A DNA stretch of 64,000 nt, taken from positions 620,001-684,000 of the forward strand of contig NC_014207.1 of the NCBI RefSeq assembly GCF_000093025.1, read 5' to 3'. Below are positions 49,707-59,206 of this stretch, piece by piece. Source of the stretch: Methylotenera versatilis 301. GTDB lineage: Bacteria; Pseudomonadota; Gammaproteobacteria; Burkholderiales; Methylophilaceae. The notes under the pieces are model-generated. The model was not told where the DNA came from and searched no databases. It saw only the letters and a list, made by a program, of their open reading frames with translations. Each line of letters begins with the position of its first letter. Within the stretch, counting starts at the first letter, position 1. Made by a program: the position numbers and the translations under genes.

Positions 49707-50891
49707 ATGCGCTCAACATTTCACTCAGCTCTTCATTCACGACTTTCTCGTTTTTATTTCATCTATTACTTCTTTGTTGGATCGTTTGTTCCCTATTGGG
49801 GTTTGTACTTAAAGTCGGAACAATTCAGTCCCGCCGATATTGGGATTTTAATGTCCTTATTCCAAATTAGTCGAATTTTTGCGCCGAACTTTTGGGGTTG
49901 GTTGGCTGACCATACAGGTAAACGTGCACAGTGGATTAAGCTCACAGCCTTTTTAGGATTGTGTGGTTTTACTGCAGTGTTTTGGGCGCATGGATTTTAT
50001 TGGTTCTTTTTTGTTATGGCTGCGCTAAGTTTGTTTACGAGCTCTACCTTGCCATTGGCGGAATCGCTGACATTAGCGCACCTGGCGACTACTAATGGGC
50101 ATTACAGTCGCATCCGCATGTGGGGCTCGCTAGGTTTTATTGTTGCATCTGTGATATTGGGATTTCTGATTGATTTTGCTGGTATAAGAAGTTTGTTATG
50201 GTTCTTGTTGGCTGTGCAAATGACGTTATTCGCATTAACTTACACTTTACCTGATGCCAAGGTGGAACCGCATCCGCACGACCATTTTTCAATATGGCAA
50301 GTCATTAAGCAGCCTAATGTGTTGGCTTTACTTATAGGCTGCGCGCTCATGGTGACAGCCCACGGCGTGCTATACAATTTTTATTCGATCTATTTAAGTG
50401 AGCACGGCTATAGCAAAGGCATGATAGGCTTGTTGTGGTCGGTAGGTGTAATCTGTGAAATAGGAATTTTTATGTTGATGCCCAGATTGATGGTGCGTTA
50501 TAGCTTAAAAACCATTTTGCTGATTAGTTTGGTTCTAGCCGTCGTTCGATTTACCATGATAGGCATTGCTGTAGACAACATTATATTCTTGGTCCTCGCT
50601 CAAACCTTGCACGCTGCTACTTTCGGTAGTTTTCACGCGGCTTCAGTCGAGGTCATTACCCAGTTTTTCAATGGACGACATCAAGCTAAAGGCCAAGCAA
50701 TATATAACAGCGTTGCTTATGGTATAGGCGGTACCATAGGCGGTGTGGCTGGTGGTTATGCACTGCAATATCTCGGTGGACAAAAAACTTTTATGCTGGC
50801 TGCCATATTTCCTTTATTGGGATTGCTAGTGATAGGATTGGGTTTGAAATTGACACGTAATCAGCACGGCTCACAAGGAATGTTCAGATGA
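49707..50891 (+). CDS. MFS transporter, HcaT/nucleoside-H+ symporter-like
   Basis: 394 residues with about 12 membrane helices. MFS_1-like features: FVPYWGLYLKSEQFSPADIGILMS, GWLADHTGKRAQWIK (loop 2-3 motif), and SRIRMWGSLGFIVASVILGF, all typical of the HcaT (phenylpropionate transporter) group. Substrate unknown. Its stop overlaps the protease start (ATGA). Confidence 0.86.
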   Translation: MRSTFHSALHSRLSRFYFIYYFFVGSFVPYWGLYLKSEQFSPADIGILMSLFQISRIFAPNFWGWLADHTGKRAQWIKLTAFLGLCGFTAVFWAHGFYWFFFVMAALSLFTSSTLPLAESLTLAHLATTNGHYSRIRMWGSLGFIVASVILGFLIDFAGIRSLLWFLLAVQMTLFALTYTLPDAKVEPHPHDHFSIWQVIKQPNVLALLIGCALMVTAHGVLYNFYSIYLSEHGYSKGMIGLLWSVGVICEIGIFMLMPRLMVRYSLKTILLISLVLAVVRFTMIGIAVDNIIFLVLAQTLHAATFGSFHAASVEVITQFFNGRHQAKGQAIYNSVAYGIGGTIGGVAGGYALQYLGGQKTFMLAAIFPLLGLLVIGLGLKLTRNQHGSQGMFR

Positions 50892-51547
50892 GGTTAAAAG
50901 GTTTACTTTGCAAGATAGTTATTCTAGGCACAGGTTTACTGACGTCAGGCGCATCTGTCGCTGATACCCAAGTCAATATTGTCGGGCTTTTCAGCAATAA
51001 GGCGGTGCTCATTATCAATGGAGGTAAACCTAAAACCTTAAGCGTAGGCCAAGCTAGTGACGGTGTTAAATTAATTGCCGCAGACAGTCAAGCCGCCACT
51101 TTGCAAGTTGAAGGGAGTATCAAAAGACTGAGTATGGGGCAAGCCGCATCAGTGATGGGTAAGTCATCTAGCGGCTCATCAAGTGCTGTTCTGTATGCCG
51201 ATGCGCAAGGACACTTCGTTTCAGACTGCCAAATCAACGGCGCATCATTAAAGTTTATATTGGATACTGGCGCAACAACGGTTGCTATGAATAGCGGCGA
51301 TGCAAAGTTCGCTAATATTGATTACAAGCGTGGTGAGCCTGTACAAGTGAGCACAGCCAACGGCATAGTGACGGCTTATCGCGTAACGATTGCTAACCTT
51401 AAAATTGGCGGCATTACACTTAGCCAAGTAGATGCGAGTGTGTTGGAGGGTGGTTCGCCATCAGTGGTGTTGCTGGGAATGAGTGCTTTGAATCGCCTGG
51501 ATATGAAGCGCGAAGATATTGCCCTAACACTCACTAAAAAATATTAA
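50888..51547 (+). CDS. Retropepsin-like aspartic protease (TIGR02281 type)
   Basis: 219 residues. Signal peptide about 1-25. N-terminal domain LFSNKAVLIINGGKPKTLSVGQ (about 32-90), then a retropepsin-like domain with the catalytic D126 in FILDTGATTVAMN and VLLGMSALNRLDM near the end. A single DTG means it must dimerise. Periplasmic; substrate unknown. Four-base overlap with the MFS gene. Confidence 0.87.
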   Translation: MRLKGLLCKIVILGTGLLTSGASVADTQVNIVGLFSNKAVLIINGGKPKTLSVGQASDGVKLIAADSQAATLQVEGSIKRLSMGQAASVMGKSSSGSSSAVLYADAQGHFVSDCQINGASLKFILDTGATTVAMNSGDAKFANIDYKRGEPVQVSTANGIVTAYRVTIANLKIGGITLSQVDASVLEGGSPSVVLLGMSALNRLDMKREDIALTLTKKY

Positions 51548-51585
51548 AAAGTATATATAGTTAGTGCACGTCAAATAGACAAAAT

Positions 51586-51613
51586 AAAACGGGCAGAAAA
51601 TCTGCCCGTTTTA
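51586..51613 (+). terminator. Terminator, bidirectional
   Basis: AAAACGGGCAGA / TCTGCCCGTTTT with a 3-base loop; A-run and T-run on both sides serve the protease gene and the convergent exported peptide gene. Confidence 0.9.
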
Positions 51614-51688
51614 TTTGCTTTTAACTAGAAATAAATCTCAACACTTATTTTTGAAACCTTAAAAATCAAAAACAAGATTTGTCAAACA

Positions 51689-51913
51689 TTACTTAGCTTC
51701 TGCTGGAGCTGCTGCTGGTGCCTCAGCTGCTGCTTTTTTAACGTGTTTATGATGATGTTTTACAGCTGGTTTAGCAGCCTCTGCTGGAGTTGCTGCAGGA
51801 GCAGCAGCTTCTACTTTAGCTGGTTCAGCAGGTTTAGGAGCGTCTGCAGCGAAAGTTGATGTAGCTAATGAAAGTGCTGCAACTGCGAATAGTGATGCTA
51901 ATAATTTGTTCAT
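51689..51913 (-). CDS. Small exported Ala/Lys/His-rich protein
   Basis: 74 residues. Signal peptide MNKLLASLFAVAALSLATSTFAA cleaved near 23. The mature 50 residues are Ala/Pro/Glu repeats (KPAEPAKVEAAAPAATPAEA) around a basic cluster KHHHKHVKKAAAE. Resembles acid-shock or similar short low-complexity periplasmic proteins; a metal or polyanion binding role is only a guess. Good ribosome site AGGAG upstream. Confidence 0.72.
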   Translation of the reverse strand: MNKLLASLFAVAALSLATSTFAADAPKPAEPAKVEAAAPAATPAEAAKPAVKHHHKHVKKAAAEAPAAAPAEAK

Positions 51914-52095
51914 TTAAATCTCCTGAAATTAATGATAAGTTTGCTGTCAGATGGATTGTTTAAATTACTGATTAACTTCATCCGTTAACCACTTCATCAA
52001 CCACCATGGATTACAATTTACAGCATCAAGCTGACGTGAAACTGACAGCTAATCATTTTAAAAAATATTTATTTTCTCGTTTTTAAACTGAGTAG

Positions 52096-52124
52096 AATGT
52101 ATCCATTGTTTGGATAGATACATT
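52096..52124. promoter_or_regulatory. Inverted repeat before the response regulator
   Basis: AATGTATC (52096-52103) and GATACATT (52117-52124) with an inner pair TATCCA / TGGATA. It lies 16-45 bases ahead of the TTG start, where an autoregulatory site would sit. Confidence 0.4.
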
Positions 52125-52140
52125 TAATTTGAGGTGTACA

Positions 52141-52821
52141 TTGAGATTGTTACTAGTAGAAGACGATTTAATTCTTAAAGATGGGCTTGAGCGTTCGTTT
52201 GTTAAATCAGGGTATGCTGTCGATGTCATTTGTGATGGGGAAGGCGCCAATAAATTACTGACATACCAAGAGTACGACGTGATTGTGCTGGATTTAGGTT
52301 TGCCTAAATTAAGTGGTTTTGAGGTGTTAAAGCGGCTGCGAGCGCGTGGTAGCAATACACCAGTGTTAATTTTAACCGCTTTGGAAGATACACAGAATCG
52401 TGTAAAAGGGCTGGATCTAGGCGCAGACGATTATCTAACCAAGCCATTTGAACTTGCTGAATTAGAGGCACGCGTGCGGGCTTTGATTCGTCGAGGTGTG
52501 TCTGGAGGGAGTGCAAAAATTAGTTTTGGCGGTTTAACTTTTGATACGAGTAATCGCCAATGCATGGCCGGGGATATTGCGCTGTCACTTTCGGCACGTG
52601 AAATGGCTTTGTTGGAATTGCTCATGTTGAAGGCCGCAAAGGTTGTCAGCAAAACTAAAATTATGGAACATCTCTGCAGTTGGGATGAGGAAATTAGTGA
52701 AAATGCGGTTGAGGTGATTGTGTCGCGATTACGTAAAAAATTAAATGTATTTGATATCGAAATTCGAACAATACGTGGTTTAGGCTATTTGTTGGCTAAG
52801 TTAGAAAATCAAAATTCATAG
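52141..52821 (+). CDS. OmpR-family response regulator
   Basis: 226 residues from TTG at 52141, with GAGGTG four bases upstream; an in-frame TTG at 52129 overlaps that ribosome site and is less likely. Receiver domain with D51 (VIVLDLGLPK), acidic pair E7-D8-D9, and Lys in DDYLTKPFELAEL; C-terminal winged helix with SAREMALLELLM and ETVI-type recognition EVIVSRLRKKLN. Similar to QseB/TctD regulators. Pairs with the next gene. Confidence 0.93.
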   Translation: MRLLLVEDDLILKDGLERSFVKSGYAVDVICDGEGANKLLTYQEYDVIVLDLGLPKLSGFEVLKRLRARGSNTPVLILTALEDTQNRVKGLDLGADDYLTKPFELAELEARVRALIRRGVSGGSAKISFGGLTFDTSNRQCMAGDIALSLSAREMALLELLMLKAAKVVSKTKIMEHLCSWDEEISENAVEVIVSRLRKKLNVFDIEIRTIRGLGYLLAKLENQNS

Positions 52822-52832
52822 TCGAAAATCAA

Positions 52833-54236
52833 ATGATTCACATTAAAAGCAATTCTATTCGCCAAAAACTACTGAATTGGCTACTCATTCTACTCATTCC
52901 CACTTTGTTTCTGGGTACTATTTCCGCCTATTATTTGGCGAGTTATTTCGCCAATCTAGCCTACGACAGTGGCTTGTTTAGATCTGCTTTGGCATTGGCA
53001 GACGAGGTGGAAATTAAAGCGGGTGTTATGGTAGTTGATTTGCCAGATAGTGCGTTGAATTTGTTGGAATACGATATTGATGATGATTATAGGCATTATC
53101 TGATCTTAGATCCAAACCACCATATAGTCCTTGGTGACGAGCAGTTGGCGTTACCTAAAGTATTGCCGGCGGAAGGAAAGTCAACGTTTTACGACTCAGT
53201 GTTTGAAAATAAAAAATTACGTATGATTGCCTTGAACTTCCCTCTGGCGGATGTCGGTGCAAAAGGTAGTGCCATTGTAGTCATCGGCGAATCGACAATC
53301 AAAAGAGACAAGATGGCTGAAGAAATTATTGCCATTATGCTCATTCCACAAGTCATATTGATTCTATTGATTATCTTTTTAGTGAGTTTAGGTATCAAGC
53401 GCGGACTTATTTCTCTGGATAAATTAAAAAATTTAATTTCAAAGCGGCTACCAACGGATACACGACCGTTAGAAGAGCTTGATGCACCTGAAGAGTTGCA
53501 GCCCTTGTTACATGCGATGAATGAGTTGATTGTTAAAGAAAAAAGCGCGGTAAACGAACGTCGTCATTTTTTGGCGAATGCTGCGCATCAGCTTAAAACG
53601 CCTTTGGCCGGCCTGAAAATTCAGGCAGAAGCGGCGTTGCGAGAGGATGACTTAGCGAGTATTCAGCATGCCCTTAAGCAAATCAGTGCGGGTAGCGACA
53701 ATCTCGCTCGTCTGGCAAATCAGCTATTAAGCTTGGCTAGAGCTGAACCCGAAGCAGTAGCCGCTCTAGCCTTTGTCAGCGTAGACCTGGTGAGATTGAT
53801 TCATGACGTGACTTCAAGCTGGGTGCCAAAAGCATTAGATAAGAATATTGATTTGGGTGTTAAATGTGAGCTTAAAGAGTTAAATGTCAGCGCGAACAAT
53901 GTCTTGTTACAAGAACTACTGAATAATTTAATCGACAATGCAATCCGGTACAACCAAGTAGGTGCAAAGGTTACGGTGGCTTTGGATAAGGTCAATGATG
54001 AGGCGATATTATCAGTGCAAGATAACGGCGTGGGTATAGCTTTGCTTGAGCAGCAGAAGGTATTTGAACGGTTTTATCGTGTGCTGGGTACCGCAGAAAA
54101 TGGCTGTGGCTTAGGGCTTGCAATCGTGCAGGAAATTGCGCACCAGCATCAAGCACGTGTTTTGCTGGAGTATAGCGACATGAAAAAGCAGACTGGTACG
54201 ACAGTAAAGGTTATATTTCGGTTAAATGAGGTCTAA
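52833..54236 (+). CDS. Sensor histidine kinase
   Basis: 467 residues. Membrane helices at about 14-36 and 168-190 with a periplasmic segment between them (TctE/2CSK-type N-terminus). Phospho-acceptor H252 in FLANAAHQLKTPLAGLKIQ, N-box ELLNNLIDNAIRYNQ, G1 VQDNGVGIA, F-box FERFYR and G2 GCGLGLAIVQE. Signal unknown. Starts 11 bases after the regulator; terminator follows. Confidence 0.93.
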   Translation: MIHIKSNSIRQKLLNWLLILLIPTLFLGTISAYYLASYFANLAYDSGLFRSALALADEVEIKAGVMVVDLPDSALNLLEYDIDDDYRHYLILDPNHHIVLGDEQLALPKVLPAEGKSTFYDSVFENKKLRMIALNFPLADVGAKGSAIVVIGESTIKRDKMAEEIIAIMLIPQVILILLIIFLVSLGIKRGLISLDKLKNLISKRLPTDTRPLEELDAPEELQPLLHAMNELIVKEKSAVNERRHFLANAAHQLKTPLAGLKIQAEAALREDDLASIQHALKQISAGSDNLARLANQLLSLARAEPEAVAALAFVSVDLVRLIHDVTSSWVPKALDKNIDLGVKCELKELNVSANNVLLQELLNNLIDNAIRYNQVGAKVTVALDKVNDEAILSVQDNGVGIALLEQQKVFERFYRVLGTAENGCGLGLAIVQEIAHQHQARVLLEYSDMKKQTGTTVKVIFRLNEV

Positions 54237-54280
54237 CTTAGTGAAAGTATTAGATTTAAATTAAAAGCTATTCTTAAATA

Positions 54281-54306
54281 AAAAGCCACTGTATAAGTGG
54301 CTTTTT
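54281..54306. terminator. Bidirectional terminator
   Basis: AAAAGCCACT / AGTGGCTTTT with 5-base loop between the kinase gene and the convergent folE2; A- and T-runs on both sides. Confidence 0.88.
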
Positions 54307-54337
54307 ATTGAGCTAAAAATGTTAGTCAAGCAAGGTA

Positions 54338-55141
54338 TTAATGTTTGCGTTTGTCATGCTCAATTAACGCATAAGCCGAATGGTTGTGTATAGACTCAAA
54401 GTTTTCACTCTCTACCGTGTAAGCTACAATGCGGCTTTCTTTACTCAGTTGAGCGGCTACATCACGCACCATATCTTCTACGAATTTAGGGTTGTCATAT
54501 GCACGCTCAGTCACATATTTTTCATCTGGGCGTTTCAATAAACCATAAAGTTCGCACGATGCTTGTTTCTCAACCAAATCAATAATGTCTTCAATCCAAA
54601 TGAAGTTGTTAATGAGTGCGGTTACAGTGACGTGTGAACGTTGATTGTGCGCACCATAATCTGAGATTTTTTTGCTGCATGGGCATAAGCTTGTCACTGG
54701 TACTAGTACTTTTACTGTAATGTCAAACTTGCCTTGGTTGATTTCGCCAATAAACGTTACTTCGTAATCTAGTAAGCTTTTTACGCCTGAAATTGGCGCT
54801 GCTTTGTTCACAAAGTATGGGAAAGTCATTTCAACATGGCCAGATTCCGCCTCTAGGCGCTTGACCATCTCACGTAAAATTGTTTCAAACGACTCAACCG
54901 AAATAGCATGTTCGTTCATGTTGAGAATCTCAACAAAACGAGACATGTGCGTACCTTTGAATTGCTGCGGCAAATGCACATACATATTGAACATGGCAAC
55001 AGTGTGTTGCTCTCCGCCCGATTTATCTTTCACTACTACTGGATGGCGAATGGCTTTGATACCCACCTTATCGATGGCGATATGACGTGTATCAACAGTG
55101 TTTTGTACATCTTCAATTGGGCTTGGTATAGGTTGATTCAT
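54338..55141 (-). CDS. folE2: GTP cyclohydrolase FolE2 (type IB)
   Basis: 267 residues. First step of folate synthesis; this type works with metals other than zinc. Family motifs: [30 protein letters not shown], and the catalytic Cys loop [22 protein letters not shown]. In some bacteria folE2 is zinc-responsive (Zur); I see no clear Zur site. Upstream lies a 12-bp inverted repeat. Confidence 0.96.
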   Translation of the reverse strand: MNQPIPSPIEDVQNTVDTRHIAIDKVGIKAIRHPVVVKDKSGGEQHTVAMFNMYVHLPQQFKGTHMSRFVEILNMNEHAISVESFETILREMVKRLEAESGHVEMTFPYFVNKAAPISGVKSLLDYEVTFIGEINQGKFDITVKVLVPVTSLCPCSKKISDYGAHNQRSHVTVTALINNFIWIEDIIDLVEKQASCELYGLLKRPDEKYVTERAYDNPKFVEDMVRDVAAQLSKESRIVAYTVESENFESIHNHSAYALIEHDKRKH

Positions 55142-55165
55142 TATGTTTCCAGTTTAGCAAATGCA

Positions 55166-55196
55166 CGCTATGACTAGTTATGACCTAGTCATAGCG
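55166..55196. promoter_or_regulatory. Perfect 12-bp inverted repeat between dxs and folE2
   Basis: CGCTATGACTAG / CTAGTCATAGCG around a 7-base loop (TTATGAC), 24 bases before the folE2 start and 18 after the dxs stop. No T-run follows on the minus strand, so it is not a standard terminator; operator or attenuation hairpin are alternatives. Confidence 0.55.
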
Positions 55197-55214
55197 AGAT
55201 AGTTGAGTATATCA

Positions 55215-57098
55215 CTAGGTTATTAGCTTCGCAATTGTCGATGCAATGCCTTCTGCATCTAGACCACATTCTGCCAGCATAGTTTCATGCACGCCGTGCT
55301 CAATAAATTTATCTGGCAAGCCTAAGCATAAAGTTCTAATTGGCGATTTATTTGGGTTTTGTATGGCTTGTAAAGCTTCTAACACGGCAGAGCCTGCACC
55401 ACCCATGACACTATTTTCTTCAACCGTGATAATTAATGTGTGGTCAATTGCCAGATTTTCAAGCATTATTTTATCGATTGGCTTTACAAAGCGCATATTA
55501 ACAACGGTTGCATCAAGTTTTTCACCCGCTTTTAAGCAGGCATTGAGCATACTGCCGAAGCTTAAAATTGCGACCTTTTGTTTCGTATTGCTTGCAACGT
55601 GACGTTTAATCTCAGCAGTTCCTATCTCAATCGCCTGCATTTTCTTTTGTATCACTACACCAGCTCCGCCGCCACGAGGATAGCGGACGGCCGCAACGCC
55701 GTTATATTGAAAACCTGTGTATAGCATTTGCCGGCACTCATTTTCATCACTAGGTGCCATAATCACGATGTTAGGGATGCATCTGAGATAACTCAAATCA
55801 AAACTACCTGCATGAGTAGGGCCATCTGCGCCAACTAGTCCTGCACGATCTATCGCGAATAATACTGGTAAGTTTTGCAAGGCAATATCATGAATCAACT
55901 GATCGTAAGCACGTTGTAAAAATGTGCTGTAGATAGCCACGACAGGCTTTAAGCCATCACAAGCCATGCCTGCCGCAAATGTGAGTGAATGTTGCTCGGC
56001 AATGCCTACATCGTAATAACGGTCAGGATACTTTTCTGCAAAAGCATTTAAGCCTGAACCATCGCACATGGCAGGTGTAATACCAATTAAGCGGTTGTCT
56101 AGCGCCGCCATATCGACCAACCATTCACCAAATACTTGGGTATAAGTTTTTTTGGTGTTACTTGTGAGCGCATCACCATTAAATGGATCGAACTTACCTA
56201 CACCATGAAATTTATTAGGATTATCTTCAGCGGGTTCAAAACCTTTGCCTTTTTGCGTGACGATATGCAAAAACTGTGGGCCTTTAAGCTGCTTGATGTT
56301 GCTTAAGGTATCGATAAGCGCATCCATATCGTGCCCATCAATTGGACCTATATAGTTAAAGCCAAACTCTTCAAATAACGTACCTGGCGTTACCATGCCT
56401 TTCACGTGTTCTTCGGCGCGTTTAGCAAACTCCATTACGTGAGGTACTGCGGAAAGTACTTTTTTACCAGACTTACGAACAGTGCCATAGAACCGGCTAG
56501 ATAAAAGCTTTGCGAGGTAGTTATTCAGCGCACCGACATTGTTTGAGATGCTCATATCATTGTCGTTAAGAATCACCAGCAAGTTAGCATCCATATCACC
56601 AGCGTTGTTGAGCGCTTCAAAAGCCATCCCTGCTGTCATGGCGCCATCGCCGATAATCGCTACAGCGCGTCTTTCTAAGCCCGCTTTTTGTGCGGCCACC
56701 GCCATACCTAACGCGGCAGAGATAGATGTGCTGGAATGACCTGTGCCAAAAGTATCGTATTCACTTTCGCTGCGACGTGGAAACCCCGCAATGCCTTGCG
56801 GATTGCGTAATGATTGCATTTGCTCGCGGCGACCTGTAAGTATTTTATGCGGATAAGTTTGATGACCGACATCCCAAACCAATCGGTCATCAGGGGTATT
56901 GAATACATAATGTAGCGCGATTGTTAGTTCAACTACACCTAAATTAGACGATAAATGACCACCAGTTTTTGCAACACTATTGATCAGAAAAGTGCGTAAC
57001 TCTTGGGCGAGTGGAACAAGCTGCTTACGCTCAAGTTGGCGCAGTTGCAGCGGTGAGTCTATCGTGTTCAGTATTACGCTGTTGAGGAGTGAAGTCAC
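55215..57098 (-). CDS. dxs: 1-deoxy-D-xylulose-5-phosphate synthase
   Basis: 627 residues, GTG start. TPP enzyme for the first step of the MEP isoprenoid pathway; DXP also feeds PLP and thiamine. [14 protein letters not shown] and [20 protein letters not shown] motif [18 protein letters not shown] with NDN, and [20 protein letters not shown]. Operon xseB-ispA-dxs as in E. coli, with folE2 next as in other Betaproteobacteria. Confidence 0.98.
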   Translation of the reverse strand: MTSLLNSVILNTIDSPLQLRQLERKQLVPLAQELRTFLINSVAKTGGHLSSNLGVVELTIALHYVFNTPDDRLVWDVGHQTYPHKILTGRREQMQSLRNPQGIAGFPRRSESEYDTFGTGHSSTSISAALGMAVAAQKAGLERRAVAIIGDGAMTAGMAFEALNNAGDMDANLLVILNDNDMSISNNVGALNNYLAKLLSSRFYGTVRKSGKKVLSAVPHVMEFAKRAEEHVKGMVTPGTLFEEFGFNYIGPIDGHDMDALIDTLSNIKQLKGPQFLHIVTQKGKGFEPAEDNPNKFHGVGKFDPFNGDALTSNTKKTYTQVFGEWLVDMAALDNRLIGITPAMCDGSGLNAFAEKYPDRYYDVGIAEQHSLTFAAGMACDGLKPVVAIYSTFLQRAYDQLIHDIALQNLPVLFAIDRAGLVGADGPTHAGSFDLSYLRCIPNIVIMAPSDENECRQMLYTGFQYNGVAAVRYPRGGGAGVVIQKKMQAIEIGTAEIKRHVASNTKQKVAILSFGSMLNACLKAGEKLDATVVNMRFVKPIDKIMLENLAIDHTLIITVEENSVMGGAGSAVLEALQAIQNPNKSPIRTLCLGLPDKFIEHGVHETMLAECGLDAEGIASTIAKLIT

Positions 57099-57160
57099 AA
57101 GTTATAGAGTCGCTATTAGAAAATTAATGATTAAAAGATGATTATAAAAAAGATGAAGAT

Positions 57161-58075
57161 CTAAAATCTACGCTGTGTAATGAATCCAGCTAGCTCACGT
57201 AAACGTAAGGCACTCTCACCAAAAGGTGTTAAAGCGTCAATTGCATTGTCATAAAGTTGTTGAGCATGAAGTTTGGCTTCAGCTAAACCTAATATAGACA
57301 CATAAGTAGGTTTGTTAGTATCGGCATCTTTACCCGCAGTTTTGCCAAGTGTAGAGCTATCTGCTTCCACATCTAAAATATCATCGATGACTTGAAATGC
57401 TAAGCCGATGTTTTTTGCGTAAGTGCTTATTGCGGCAGTTTTTTCTATTTCGCCGTTGATTCCACCTAATAAAACAGCAGCTTGAATCAAAGCGCCAGTC
57501 TTCAGTTGATGCATCTGTTCAAGGTCAGTTTGGCTTAGCATTTTGCCTACCGAAGCTAAATCTATTGCTTGACCGCCTGCCATGCCTGTAGAACCTGAGG
57601 CTTTGGCTAGAATATTGAGCATGCTAACCTGATGATTAGTTTGTGTGCATAAGTTAGCTTGCGATAGCACCTCAAAAGCCAAGCTTTGCAACGCATCGCC
57701 GACTAATAGTGCCGTGGCATCATCATATTGTTTATGGCAGCTAGGCTTACCACGACGTAAGTCGTCATCGTCCATACAGGGCATATCGTCATGCACCAAC
57801 GAATACGCATGAATTAGCTCAACAGCACAGGCCGCAGCGTCCGCCACTTTAGCATCGGTCTTACACAACTCAGATGCGGCATAGCACAGCAGGGCGCGCA
57901 CACGTTTGCCACCTTCTAGTGCGCTGTAACGCATCGCGCTGTGTAGCCTTTGTGGAGCTACATTGGTGGAAGGCAGGGCGTTGTTTAGCACATCTTCAAT
58001 GCGGGCTTGTTTTGCTGCCGCCCACGCTGAAAAATCCAGCAATGCTGTTTCAGATGAATTACTATTATTCATCAT
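57161..58075 (-). CDS. ispA: Farnesyl diphosphate synthase
   Basis: 304 residues. Trans-prenyltransferase making FPP. First Asp-rich motif DDMPCMDDDDLRRG, second DDILD in FQVIDDILDVEAD, and KTAGKDADTNKPTYVS. First ATG overlaps the xseB stop, so translation is coupled. Confidence 0.97.
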   Translation of the reverse strand: MMNNSNSSETALLDFSAWAAAKQARIEDVLNNALPSTNVAPQRLHSAMRYSALEGGKRVRALLCYAASELCKTDAKVADAAACAVELIHAYSLVHDDMPCMDDDDLRRGKPSCHKQYDDATALLVGDALQSLAFEVLSQANLCTQTNHQVSMLNILAKASGSTGMAGGQAIDLASVGKMLSQTDLEQMHQLKTGALIQAAVLLGGINGEIEKTAAISTYAKNIGLAFQVIDDILDVEADSSTLGKTAGKDADTNKPTYVSILGLAEAKLHAQQLYDNAIDALTPFGESALRLRELAGFITQRRF

Positions 58076-58331
58076 CAGACTTAAATGGCATTAACTGATT
58101 GCGCTCATTCAGAATTTGAACTTGTTGTTCAACGTCTGCTAGTGACTTTTGGCAGAATTGTAGCAGGCTGTTGCCGCGCTGATACGCAGCCAATGAGGAC
58201 TCTAAAGTCATTTGCCCAGATTCCATGCGCGCAACAATGCTTTCTAATTCAGCATATGCCAGCTCAAAGTTCTCTGGCGGTGCGACATTATTTTCTAGGG
58301 GTGCTGCTGTTTTGGATTTAGGTGCGGTCAT
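58065..58331 (-). CDS. xseB: Exodeoxyribonuclease VII small subunit
   Basis: 88 residues. Partner of XseA in DNA repair nuclease VII. ENFELAYAELESIVARMESGQMTLESSLAAY, seen in parts, and GNSLLQFCQKSLADVEQQV are diagnostic. A short Lys/Ala-rich N-terminal extension. First gene of xseB-ispA-dxs-folE2. Confidence 0.96.
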   Translation of the reverse strand: MTAPKSKTAAPLENNVAPPENFELAYAELESIVARMESGQMTLESSLAAYQRGNSLLQFCQKSLADVEQQVQILNERNQLMPFKSDDE

Positions 58332-58372
58332 GGCGTAATTTAAATGGCGTTAAGGCGATATTCTACCAAATC

Positions 58373-59044
58373 CTATGCCAAACACTGCTTTAAAAATCCA
58401 TGAATATCGCTAATCTCTTCCATGCATACGGAATGCGCCATATTGTACTCATGCCAGCTGACGGAATAGTGATTGTTTTGTAATGTTTGTAATGATATTT
58501 TGCACATATCCAGCGTTATCACGTCATCAAACACGCCATGCGCCATAAAGATTGGCGTTGCTGCATTGGCAGGGTTCGCCTCAGTTGCTAGCTTGGCTTT
58601 AACTGGTAAATAGGTAGATAAAGCCATCACGCCACCTAATTTCTTTGGGTAGCGCAGCGCAGTATATAAAGCAATCGCTCCACCTTGTGAAAAGCCAGCA
58701 ATCACGATGCGCTCTGCAGCAATGCCTCTATCCAACTCTTTTTGAATAAGTGAGTTAACGTAATGTTGGCTATTTTTTATGCCATCTTCGTCCTCTTTAC
58801 TATTACCTGTCACGCCATATAAATCATACCAAGCCGGCATAATATAACCACTATTGCGAGTGACCGCCATTTCTGGCGCGTGGGGCAATATGAATCTCAC
58901 ATTGGGAATATTGAGCTTTGGTACGACAGGCTCAAAGTCATGGCCGTCCGAACCTAAACCATGTAACCAAATGACACTGGCGTTTACTTTTAGGTTACTT
59001 TCATGATGGTTGCTGATTAATTCTAGAGGCGCTTTATAGATCAT
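58373..59044 (-). CDS. Alpha/beta hydrolase, carboxylesterase/phospholipase type
   Basis: 223 residues. Phospholipase/carboxylesterase family (YpfH or EstB-like). WLHGLGSDGHDFEPVVP for the oxyanion hole, nucleophile Ser in IAGFSQGGAIALYTAL, Asp in HGVFDDVITLDM and His in NMAHSVCMEEI. Cytoplasmic, no signal peptide. 41 bases upstream of xseB and perhaps on the same transcript. Confidence 0.92.
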   Translation of the reverse strand: MIYKAPLELISNHHESNLKVNASVIWLHGLGSDGHDFEPVVPKLNIPNVRFILPHAPEMAVTRNSGYIMPAWYDLYGVTGNSKEDEDGIKNSQHYVNSLIQKELDRGIAAERIVIAGFSQGGAIALYTALRYPKKLGGVMALSTYLPVKAKLATEANPANAATPIFMAHGVFDDVITLDMCKISLQTLQNNHYSVSWHEYNMAHSVCMEEISDIHGFLKQCLA

Positions 59045-59206
59045 ATTGGGAGCTTTATCGTTAAGTAAGAGTACAATCGATTTAAGTGAAATTTGAAGTT
59101 ATGTTTGGTTAAAATAAGATTGCTATTAAAAAAATAATATCTGTTATATGCTGTTAATAGGCAGTGAAATCATAGCATTGTATTAAATATAACTATAAAA
59201 AATTAT

